Shown: positions 10,958-19,732 of the stretch, in pieces
Numbering within the stretch: position 1 is the first letter of the stretch
How the letters are laid out: each line of letters starts with the position of its first letter
Source of the DNA: Oceanicola sp. 502str15
GTDB taxonomy: Bacteria > Pseudomonadota > Alphaproteobacteria > Rhodobacterales > Rhodobacteraceae
Length of the DNA stretch: 64,000 nt
NCBI RefSeq assembly: GCF_024105635.1
Contig: NZ_WYDQ01000001.1
Location: forward strand, 2,170,001-2,234,000
Reading direction: 5' to 3'
Notes under the pieces: model-generated
Seen by the model: only the letters and a program-made list of their open reading frames with translations
Databases searched by the model: none
What the model was told of the DNA's origin: nothing
Made by a program: the position numbers and the translations under genes

Positions 10958-11153
10958 GTGCCTACGTTCCCGCCTCTTGTATGTCGCTCCACGCAGGAGC
11001 AGCCCGATAGGAGCCGCTCTATTGGCGGCCTTCTGAAGCGAAGTATACAGAGGCGAAAGCCCAAAAGCCAACACCATCGCGTGATAGGCGGAGGATGGCA
11101 AAAGGCAGCGCGCCAAAAACTCTGGCGCGTGCTTGCACGTTGGTCAGTGCGGC

Positions 11154-11612
11154 TCAGTCCGCGTCGGGCAGGCGCGGCGCATTGGCCGAGCCATAGACCT
11201 CGTAATCGACCCCTTCGACCGGCGCCGTGCCCAGAACGGCCCACCCGCCCTCGGTGCCAGACCCCTTGGTCAGGTACTTCCGGCGCACGGCAATGCAGAG
11301 GATCGCGCCCTTGGCGAAGTTCTCGGCAATGTCGACGCGGGTGGTGTACTCCGGCAGCTTCGTGCGGGTAACGCCCGACTGCGAGCCTCCGACCTGGCTG
11401 ACGACAGCGCTTTCGTCGGGCGCCGGGGTGTCTTCGTCGGGTTCATCTCCATTGGCGCTCATGGCTTTCTGTACGGCGGTGACGCGGTGCATCCCCGTGC
11501 CGCGCACCAGCAACACGAGATCTTCGGGCTTGGCCGAACTCACCGTGGACTCTGCCGATATCCGGCCACGGTACTTGGAGGGCTTCTTCGTGGTTGCGGT
11601 GTAACTCATCAT
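11154..11612 (-). CDS. hypothetical protein, Rhodobacteraceae-type
   Basis: A 152-residue soluble protein I do not recognise. It starts at ATGATG (11612) behind a very strong GAGGAGGT site, which is the best evidence that it is expressed. It has no signal peptide or membrane segment. The middle (about 55-80) is an acidic, Pro-rich linker, and the two flanking segments are more ordered. It sits upstream of tolQ on the same strand, about 200 bp away, and diverges from mipZ. A role in Tol-Pal or division would be guesswork based on position. Confidence 0.7.
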   Translation of the reverse strand: MMSYTATTKKPSKYRGRISAESTVSSAKPEDLVLLVRGTGMHRVTAVQKAMSANGDEPDEDTPAPDESAVVSQVGGSQSGVTRTKLPEYTTRVDIAENFAKGAILCIAVRRKYLTKGSGTEGGWAVLGTAPVEGVDYEVYGSANAPRLPDAD

Positions 11613-11849
11613 GGCGGGCACCTCCTCGGTGTTTTCGGTCCGACGAGCCCGAACGTGCAGCCCGCAGATCAACCTTCGGGCGAGTCTTTACCCTAAGTCA
11701 ATCAAAACAGGCGACGCTCGCGGAAGACGGATTTCTGAGCGCCATGAGCCCAAGGGCACTTTTCCCGCCCGGAACCTCAATATATGGTGCGCACCAATCA
11801 AGAATGGGGCAGCGGCTGCGCAGCAAGCGCAACCAGAAGGGCAAGGGCC

Positions 11850-12659
11850 ATGGCGCATATCATCGTCGTCGGCAACGAGAAGGGCGGGTCGGGCAAGTCG
11901 ACGACCTCCATGCATATATCCACCGCCTTGGCCCGCATGGGTTGGAAGGTGGGGGCGCTCGACCTCGACCTGCGGCAGCGCAGCTTTGCCCGCTATCTCG
12001 ACAATCGCCGCGTCTTTGCCGACTCGCAGGGCATCACCCTTGCCGGGCCCAACTTTCAGGAGTTGCCGCAGGTGGATCAGGCCAGCCTGGAAGCCGGTGA
12101 GAACATCTATGATCGCAGGCTGTCGGCGGCGGTGGCCGGGCTGGAGGGCGAGATGGATTTCATCCTCATCGACTGCCCCGGCTCCCACACCCGCCTGAGC
12201 CAGGTGGCCCATTCGCTGGCCGATACGCTGGTGACCCCGCTCAACGACAGCTTCGTCGACTTCGACCTGCTGGCCCGGATCGACCCGGCTTCCGGCAAGA
12301 TCCTCGGCCCCTCGGTCTATTCCGAAATGGTCTGGTCGGCGCGGCAGGTGCGGGCCCAGGCCGGGTTGCAGCCGATCGACTGGCTGGTGGTGCGCAACCG
12401 GCTCGGGCCGCAGGCGATGCACAACAAGAAGAAGATGGGCGATGCGCTGGAAAAGCTCTCCCGCCGTATCGGCTTTCGGGCGGCGGCGGGGTTCAGCGAG
12501 CGGGTGATCTTCCGCGAGCTCTTCCCGCGCGGGCTGACCCTGCTGGACCTCGGTGATGTGGGGGTGGAGCGGCTCAACATCTCCAATGTCGCGGCCCGCC
12601 AGGAGTTGCGCGACCTGATCACCAACCTCCGGCTTCCCGGCGTGACCGCCGACTTCTGA
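11850..12659 (+). CDS. mipZ: division-plane positioning ATPase MipZ (ParA family)
   Basis: A 269-residue deviant Walker ATPase. The motif GNEKGGSGKSTTSMHI lies at about residues 8-23, with the signature lysine of the ParA/MinD superfamily, followed by DLDLRQRSFARYLDNR (switch region) and FILIDCPGSHTRLSQVAHS. In Caulobacter MipZ forms a gradient from ParB at the poles and inhibits FtsZ assembly away from midcell. The ATG at 11850 behind AGAAGGGCAAGG gives the family start MAHIIVVGNEKGG; 22 upstream codons are open but not family-like. Confidence 0.93.
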   Translation: MAHIIVVGNEKGGSGKSTTSMHISTALARMGWKVGALDLDLRQRSFARYLDNRRVFADSQGITLAGPNFQELPQVDQASLEAGENIYDRRLSAAVAGLEGEMDFILIDCPGSHTRLSQVAHSLADTLVTPLNDSFVDFDLLARIDPASGKILGPSVYSEMVWSARQVRAQAGLQPIDWLVVRNRLGPQAMHNKKKMGDALEKLSRRIGFRAAAGFSERVIFRELFPRGLTLLDLGDVGVERLNISNVAARQELRDLITNLRLPGVTADF

Positions 12660-12702
12660 GCCTCACACGGCGTGTTCCGTCAGGGATGCCCGGGTAGGCC
12701 TG

Positions 12703-13947
12703 TCACTTCCCGAACGGGTTCTGCGCCGCGGCAACGGCCGGGCTGATGGGGGCAAGGGGCTTTGCCTCCGGCGCCTGCGTCCGAACCGCGGCCTCGATTG
12801 CCGCAAAGATATCGCCCGCGTCGGTGGTGCCGGGGGCCGTGGAGACCGGGGCGGACACCTCGGCCTGAACGGCAGCCATGATGTCGGCGGCCTGGGTCGG
12901 GTCCTGCTTGGCGGCCAGCGGGCTCGCCTTCTTCACAGGCTTGGGGCCGGCGACCGCCGCGGACACGGCCCGCCCGGGCAGCGGGCGCTTGAGGCCGCCG
13001 CTGTCGAGCGCGGCAAAATCGTCGATGCCGTCGCGCTTGGCCGAATAGATGCTGGCCTCGTCGGAGTGTCGCCCGAGTGCGAGAACGTCCCGCATCAGGG
13101 CGGTTCCGGTGGAGCCATCGGCCATTTCGGGCCCGTAGGCAGGGATCATAACGTGGCCAGTGTCCAGTGCGCCGCCCGCATCTGCGCCGCCGAAGATGTC
13201 ATCGACATCCACCGGCACGAGGGCCTCGCCGCCCTCGGCTTTCGCCTCCATCGCCTCGCTCGCCCTGAGCTTGCGGCCGGCGGAAAACCCGATGAGCGCG
13301 AGCAGCACGGCGATTGTGCCGCCCATGCCGTAGATCATGGGTTGCTGAAGGTTCGGCCCTGCCGTCAGGTCGGCCACACGTCCGGCGCGGAAGGGTGCAA
13401 TCGTCAGGAAGCTCTCGGCGATCTGGCGTTCGTTTTCGGCAAATGCATCGAAGACGAGGCCCTGATACCGACCGGCACCAACGGCCCGGCCCGCGACGGA
13501 AATATAGGGGCCAACCGCCCCTTCTCCCTCGATCTGCGCGATCAGGGTGTTCACCTCGGTATCGCCGATGGTGCCGCCGTTCGGACCCTGATCATAGAGC
13601 AGCACACCCAGCGCCGGGCCGCGCGTGTCGGCGGCCTCGCGGGCGTAGAGCGGGATCATCACGCCGACGTAGTCTCCCGCACCATCGCCCGGCGCGACGA
13701 GGTCGTACTGCATGGAAAGATCGAGCTGGCCGATCACGTGGACCTCGCCAAGGGCGTGCACATCCGTTGCGGGATCGAAGGCCTCCACGGCGACGGCCTC
13801 GGGTTGCGACGCTTTGGCCACGGCCTCGATCGCACGGCTGCTCCGAAGCTCTTCCAGCAACACCCATCCGCCAAGACCAAAGGCCCCGACTCCTGCCAAC
13901 AGGAATGGCCACGCCACGACGGCGAATGAACGTTTCAGGCCACCCAT
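12703..13947 (-). CDS. bitopic inner-membrane protein of unknown function
   Basis: A 414-residue protein I cannot assign. A hydrophobic segment at about residues 8-32 is followed by a roughly 170-residue periplasmic domain, a second membrane segment near 215-232 (MIYGMGGTIAVLLALIGFS), and a long cytoplasmic tail of low complexity (about 240-414) rich in Ala, Pro, Asp and Lys. The ATG at 13947 has an AAGGGG site. It is convergent with mipZ, and nothing in the sequence ties the two together. Confidence 0.75.
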   Translation of the reverse strand: MGGLKRSFAVVAWPFLLAGVGAFGLGGWVLLEELRSSRAIEAVAKASQPEAVAVEAFDPATDVHALGEVHVIGQLDLSMQYDLVAPGDGAGDYVGVMIPLYAREAADTRGPALGVLLYDQGPNGGTIGDTEVNTLIAQIEGEGAVGPYISVAGRAVGAGRYQGLVFDAFAENERQIAESFLTIAPFRAGRVADLTAGPNLQQPMIYGMGGTIAVLLALIGFSAGRKLRASEAMEAKAEGGEALVPVDVDDIFGGADAGGALDTGHVMIPAYGPEMADGSTGTALMRDVLALGRHSDEASIYSAKRDGIDDFAALDSGGLKRPLPGRAVSAAVAGPKPVKKASPLAAKQDPTQAADIMAAVQAEVSAPVSTAPGTTDAGDIFAAIEAAVRTQAPEAKPLAPISPAVAAAQNPFGK

Positions 13948-14072
13948 GGATCGCCCCTTACACTGCCCCTCATTGTTGCCGGTTGTGATACAAACCTGTG
14001 GCGGCAATGGGGCGTGATGACGAAAACAGCGGGGCGATTCCGCTCAATCTCCTCAATCGAAACGGAAAGATC

Positions 14073-14537
14073 TCAGGTCGGCAGGGCCGTGGTCTTGAAC
14101 ACGGTGCGCAGGGCAAAGCTCGACTGCATGCCCTGCACGCCGGGTAACCGGGCAAGATACTGGCGGTGGATGCGGGCGAAATCCTCGGTGTCTTCGGCCA
14201 CCACCTTCAGCAGGTAATCCGCCGCGCCGCCCAGCAGGTGGCATTCCAGCACTGCGGGCACCCGGGCAACGGCCTTTTCGAAGGCATCGAGGATGTCATC
14301 GGTCTGCCCGGCCAGCTTGATCTCTACGAAGACGGTGGTGGCGAGGCCCAGTTTGCGGGCGTCGAGCAGGGCAACGTAGTCGCGGATCACCTTGGCCTTT
14401 TCCAGCCGCTGAACCCGGCGATGGCAGGCCGAAGGAGAGAGATTGACCGCCTCCGCCAGCTCTGCCGAAGTCATCCGACCCCGGCGCTGGAGGGCGGCGA
14501 GTATCCGGCGGTCGGTTTCGTCGATTTCCGTCTCCAC
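14073..14537 (-). CDS. Lrp/AsnC-family transcriptional regulator of ald
   Basis: A 154-residue regulator with an N-terminal winged helix-turn-helix (DETDRRILAALQRRGRM, then ELAEAVNLSPSACHRRVQRL) and a C-terminal RAM ligand-binding domain (ECHLLGGAADYLLKVVAED). I chose the GTG at 14537 because GGGAG lies 8 nt upstream; the in-frame ATG at 14561 has no ribosome-binding site. It is transcribed divergently from alanine dehydrogenase across 126 bp, the standard arrangement for the alanine-responsive activator of ald. Confidence 0.88.
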   Translation of the reverse strand: METEIDETDRRILAALQRRGRMTSAELAEAVNLSPSACHRRVQRLEKAKVIRDYVALLDARKLGLATTVFVEIKLAGQTDDILDAFEKAVARVPAVLECHLLGGAADYLLKVVAEDTEDFARIHRQYLARLPGVQGMQSSFALRTVFKTTALPT

Positions 14538-14663
14538 GCAAAAATCTCCCGTCAAAGCCATGCACGGCGCTTGAGAACGGGCGTCAGGCTGGCGCCCGAT
14601 GGCCCAAAAGTCAAAGCGATTGCGACCGGCGCATGCGAGACTTCGCGCAGGAAAGGGAGGACC

Positions 14664-15785
14664 ATGATGAAGATCGGATGCCCGAGCGAGATCAAGGCAC
14701 AGGAGTACCGCGTGGGGCTGACCCCGGCGGCCGCACAGGAGGCCGTGGTATACGGCCATGAGGTGCTGGTGCAGGCCGGCGCCGGGGCGGGGGCCGGGTT
14801 TGGCGATGCAGATTACGAGGCCGCCGGGGCGCGGATCGTGCAGAGCGCGGAGCAGGTCTTTGCCGAGGCCGAGATGGTGGTGAAGGTGAAGGAGCCGCAG
14901 GCGGCGGAGCGGAAAATGCTGCGCGAGGGCCAGATTCTCTTCACCTATCTTCACCTCGCCCCCGACCCCGAGCAGACGAAAGACCTGCTCGAAAGCGGTG
15001 TGACCGCCATCGCCTACGAGACCGTCACGGACCGCGTTGGCGGCCTTCCGCTGCTTGCCCCGATGAGCGAAGTGGCCGGAAAGCTCGCGCCGCAAGTGGG
15101 CGCATGGGCGCTGCAAAAGGCCAATGGCGGGCGCGGCGTGTTGATGGGCGGGGTGCCGGGTGTGGGACCGGCGGAGGTGGTGGTGATCGGCGGCGGCGTG
15201 GTCGGCACGCAGGCCGCGCGGGTTGCCTCGGGGATGGGCGCGCAAGTGACCGTGCTCGACCGTGCCCTGCCCCGCCTGCGCTACCTCGACGACGCATTTC
15301 GTGGAGAGTTCTCAACCCGTTACGCGAGCGCGGCCACCACGGCGGAACTGGTGGCGCATGCCGACATGGTGGTTGGCGCGGTGCTCATCCCCGGCGCGGC
15401 GGCGCCCAAGCTGGTGAGCCGGGCGCAGCTTTCGGGCATGAAGCCCGGCGCGGTGTTGGTGGACGTGGCGATCGACCAGGGCGGCTGCTTTGAAACCTCC
15501 AGAGCCACCACGCATGAAGAGCCGATCTACGAGGTCGACGGCATCGTGCATTACTGCGTGGCCAATATGCCCGGCGCAGTGCCGCGCACTTCGACCATCG
15601 CGCTCGGCAACGCGACGCTGCCCTTTGTCATCGCGCTGGCAAACAACGGCTGGAAGGTCGCCTGCGACGCGGATGAGCACCTGCTGGCAGGGCTCAACAC
15701 CCATGCCGGACGGCTGACGAACTACGCCGTCGGCCGGGCGCTCGGGATTGATGTGCTGTCGCCGGGGCTGGCGCTAAAGCTTTGA
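14664..15785 (+). CDS. ald: alanine dehydrogenase
   Basis: A 373-residue NAD-dependent enzyme that interconverts L-alanine and pyruvate plus ammonia. N-terminal substrate residues lie in YRVGLTP (about 16-22) and VKVKEPQ (about 72-78). The NAD fold GGVVGTQAARVASGMGA lies near residues 176-192, and a late MPGAVPRTSTIALGNATLP block completes the family pattern. Length matches the family. It starts at ATGATG behind GGGAGG and is controlled presumably by the divergent Lrp-type gene. Confidence 0.95.
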   Translation: MMKIGCPSEIKAQEYRVGLTPAAAQEAVVYGHEVLVQAGAGAGAGFGDADYEAAGARIVQSAEQVFAEAEMVVKVKEPQAAERKMLREGQILFTYLHLAPDPEQTKDLLESGVTAIAYETVTDRVGGLPLLAPMSEVAGKLAPQVGAWALQKANGGRGVLMGGVPGVGPAEVVVIGGGVVGTQAARVASGMGAQVTVLDRALPRLRYLDDAFRGEFSTRYASAATTAELVAHADMVVGAVLIPGAAAPKLVSRAQLSGMKPGAVLVDVAIDQGGCFETSRATTHEEPIYEVDGIVHYCVANMPGAVPRTSTIALGNATLPFVIALANNGWKVACDADEHLLAGLNTHAGRLTNYAVGRALGIDVLSPGLALKL

Positions 15786-15806
15786 CAAAGCGCAATAACG
15801 TTTAGC

Positions 15807-16685
15807 TCACGGGGCTTCCATCGCTGCCCGGAAGGCCCTCGGGCTGACGCCGGACTCGCGGGCGAAAACCCTTGAGAAATGCGCCGGGTCGGCATAGCCA
15901 AGCCGGAAGGCCACCTGCTGGATGGCGAGGTTGGTGTAGGTCAGAAGGCGCCGGGCCTCTCGATGGCTGCGGGCGGCGATGAGGGCGCTCACCGGCTGGC
16001 CGGTGGCCTCTCGGGCGACACGGCTGAGGTGTTGCGGGCTGACGGCAAGGGCGCGGGCGACTTCGGTGACAGAGAGGCGCTCGGCAAACCGCGCCTCGAT
16101 CAGGGCCTCGAGCCTGCGGAACAGCGGATGCTGCGCCCCCTTACCTGCCCCCGACGGGCTGGCGAGGTGGCGTGCCAGCAGGGCGAGGATCTGCCCGGTC
16201 AGCATGCGGAGCATCTGCGCACGGGCGTAGCTTCGGTCTTCATATTCGGCAAACAGCAGCTTCATCGGCGCAACGAGTGCCTTTGCCCCCGGCTCCACCC
16301 GGGGCTGGCGCAGTTCCGACCACAGGCCCTCGGCCGGGCGCAGGATCTGGTCGACGAGATCGGCGGGCAGGGTCAGCACCCAGCCCTCGGTGCCGGGGTC
16401 GAACTGGAAGCCGTGCACCGCGCCCGCCGGCATGTTGACCGCCACCGAAGGGCCCAGCGGCAGGTCTTCGTTTTCGATCCGCGCCACGCCGCCGCCGGAG
16501 GTGAGAACCAGCACCTGATGCAACCGCGCATGGCGGTGGGGCGAAAGCTGCCAGTCGTGCTGAACCGACCGGGCGGCGATGGTTTCGCAATGCACCACGT
16601 CGGCCATTTCGGCGGTTTCGCCGAAGAGGTTGTAGTTGGAAATGCCGCCGCCCGGTTGCGGGCCATGGTTCGGGTTTGCGCTCAT
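15807..16685 (-). CDS. pobR: AraC-family transcriptional activator, PobR-like
   Basis: A 292-residue regulator. An N-terminal cupin-like sensor (about 35-150, with PHRHARLHQVLVLTSGGG) is followed by two helix-turn-helix motifs at the C-terminus (LSVTEVARALAVSPQHLSR and IQQVAFRLGYADPAHFSRVF). It is divergent from pobA over 90 bp, so it probably activates pobA in response to 4-hydroxybenzoate. An alternative ATG at 16721 would add 12 residues; neither start has a good ribosome-binding site. Confidence 0.82.
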   Translation of the reverse strand: MSANPNHGPQPGGGISNYNLFGETAEMADVVHCETIAARSVQHDWQLSPHRHARLHQVLVLTSGGGVARIENEDLPLGPSVAVNMPAGAVHGFQFDPGTEGWVLTLPADLVDQILRPAEGLWSELRQPRVEPGAKALVAPMKLLFAEYEDRSYARAQMLRMLTGQILALLARHLASPSGAGKGAQHPLFRRLEALIEARFAERLSVTEVARALAVSPQHLSRVAREATGQPVSALIAARSHREARRLLTYTNLAIQQVAFRLGYADPAHFSRVFARESGVSPRAFRAAMEAP

Positions 16686-16751
16686 GTTCGAAATATACAA
16701 GTTTTCCCACGAGCCGTCCATTCGGTCCGGCCCGGTTTCGCACCAGAATGA

Positions 16752-17945
<1,194 letters not shown>

Positions 17946-18064
17946 AAACCGCCTGATTTTTCGGCAATTGCCCGGTTGCGGTGGTCGTCGGGTGCGGCTT
18001 GCCCGTGGACAAGCCCTGCTGGCCCGTTACGGTGAGACAAAACGGGACATTATCAGGACACAGC

Positions 18065-19339
18065 ATGAGTGATCTGGCCACCATCTGGGACTGGCTCGGC
18101 TTTGCCGTCCGCTGGCTCCATGTCATCGCCGCCATCGCGTGGATCGGAGACAGCTTCTACTTCATCGCGCTCGACCTAGGCCTGCGCCCCTCGACCGACC
18201 GGCGTGAGGGTGTGGCGGGCGAGGAATGGCAGGTGCATGGCGGCGGCTTCTACCAGATGAAGAAATACACCGTGGCGCCGCGCGAACTTCCCGATCATCT
18301 CGTGTGGTTCAAATGGCAGAGCTACACCACCTGGCTGTCGGGGGCGGCGCTGTTGGCGATTGTCTACTGGGTCGGGGCGGAGCTTTACCTGATCGACGCG
18401 GCCAAGGCCGATCTTGCGCCCTGGCAGGCCATCCTGATTTCGGCAGGCTCGCTGACGATCGGCTGGCTGGTCTATGATTTTCTGTGCAAATCCGGCCTCG
18501 CCACCCGCCCTACCCTGCTGATGGTGCTGCTGTTCTGCCTGCTGATGGCGATGGGCTGGGGCTACAGCCAGATCTTCACCGGGCGGGCGATGATGCTGCA
18601 TCTCGGGGCCTTCACCGCCACGATCATGACCGCCAACGTGTTCTTCATCATCATGCCCAACCAGCGGATCGTGGTGGCCGATCTCAAGGCAGGCCGTACG
18701 CCGGATGCCAAATACGGCAAGATCGCCAAGCTGCGTTCGACCCACAACAATTACCTCACCCTGCCAGTGCTGTTCCTGATGCTCTCCAACCACTACCCGC
18801 TGGCCTTTGCCACCGAACACGCGTGGATCATCGCCGGGCTGGTCTTTTTGATGGGGGTCACGATCCGGCATTTCTTCAACACCAAGCACATGGGCAAGCC
18901 CTGGCCGTGGTGGTGCTGGGCGGTGACGGCGATGCTCTTCGTGATCGTGATGTGGCTCTCGACCGCCGGGTTCGATCAGGACAGCTACGAGGAGGCCGAG
19001 GCGGCGGCGCTGACATCGCGGCAGGAAATGCTGGCCGCGGCGGAGGGGTATGAGGCGGTGGAGAGCATCGTCATGGGGCGTTGCTCAATGTGCCACGCCC
19101 GCGAGACCAGCTACGAGGGCGTACCCTATGCGCCCAAGCACCTGTTCCTTGAAACCCGGCCCGACATTCTGCGCGCGGCGCGGCAGATCTACCTTCAGGC
19201 CGGGATGAGCGAGGCCATGCCGCCGGCGAATGTGAGCTTCATGGAGCCGCAGGAGCGCGCCGCGATCCGGGACTGGTATCAGGCGGCGCTGGCCGGGGTT
19301 CCGCTGCCGATGCGGCTGGCGGAAGCGGCGGCCGAGTAG
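18065..19339 (+). CDS. puuD: membrane urate hydroxylase/oxidase PuuD with cytochrome c domain
   Basis: A 424-residue protein with an N-terminal multi-helix membrane domain (about 15-310) that begins with WLGFAVRWLHVIAAIAWIGDS, and a C-terminal c-type haem domain with CSMCH near residue 341. PuuD oxidises urate to 5-hydroxyisourate and passes electrons to a cytochrome c rather than to oxygen. Matching neighbours are uraH and allA further along. The ATG at 18065 gives the family start; 28 upstream codons are open but not conserved. A copA-cueR module separates it from the rest of the pathway. Confidence 0.93.
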   Translation: MSDLATIWDWLGFAVRWLHVIAAIAWIGDSFYFIALDLGLRPSTDRREGVAGEEWQVHGGGFYQMKKYTVAPRELPDHLVWFKWQSYTTWLSGAALLAIVYWVGAELYLIDAAKADLAPWQAILISAGSLTIGWLVYDFLCKSGLATRPTLLMVLLFCLLMAMGWGYSQIFTGRAMMLHLGAFTATIMTANVFFIIMPNQRIVVADLKAGRTPDAKYGKIAKLRSTHNNYLTLPVLFLMLSNHYPLAFATEHAWIIAGLVFLMGVTIRHFFNTKHMGKPWPWWCWAVTAMLFVIVMWLSTAGFDQDSYEEAEAAALTSRQEMLAAAEGYEAVESIVMGRCSMCHARETSYEGVPYAPKHLFLETRPDILRAARQIYLQAGMSEAMPPANVSFMEPQERAAIRDWYQAALAGVPLPMRLAEAAAE

Positions 19340-19348
19340 GCCCGCGCC

Positions 19349-19732
19349 CTACTGCTCCAACCCCTTGAGAATAGGGCAATCGGGGCGGTTGTCGCCGGCG
19401 CAGGCGTGGACCAGCTCGGTGAGCGTGTCGCGCATGGCGGTCAGCTCCACGATCTTTGCCTCGATCTGCCCGAGATGCTCTTCGGCCACCGCCTTCACGT
19501 CTGCCGAGGCGCGGGCACTGTCGTTGTAGAGCGCCAGAAGGGTGCGGCAATCTTCGATCGAGAAGCCGAGGCCCCGGGCGCGGGCGAGAAAGTGGAGCTT
19601 GTGGATGTGGCTCTCGGTGAAGCTGCGGTAGCCGTTGGAATCGCGCCGGGGGGCGACGAGGCCGATCTCTTCGTAATAGCGGATGGTCTTGGGCGGCAGG
19701 CCAGCGCGGGCGGCGGCTTGGGAGATGTTCAT
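19349..19732 (-). CDS. cueR: Cu(I)-responsive MerR-family regulator CueR
   Basis: A 127-residue MerR-type activator. The N-terminal winged helix reads ISQAAARAGLPPKTIRYYEE. A long dimerisation helix follows, and the C-terminal metal loop C-A-G-D-N-R-P-D-C (Cys near 111 and 119) is the CueR copper-binding signature. It overlaps the copA stop by 4 bp, so copA and cueR form one operon. A CueR-type promoter with a 19-bp spacer precedes copA, so the regulator probably controls its own synthesis. Confidence 0.95.
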   Translation of the reverse strand: MNISQAAARAGLPPKTIRYYEEIGLVAPRRDSNGYRSFTESHIHKLHFLARARGLGFSIEDCRTLLALYNDSARASADVKAVAEEHLGQIEAKIVELTAMRDTLTELVHACAGDNRPDCPILKGLEQ

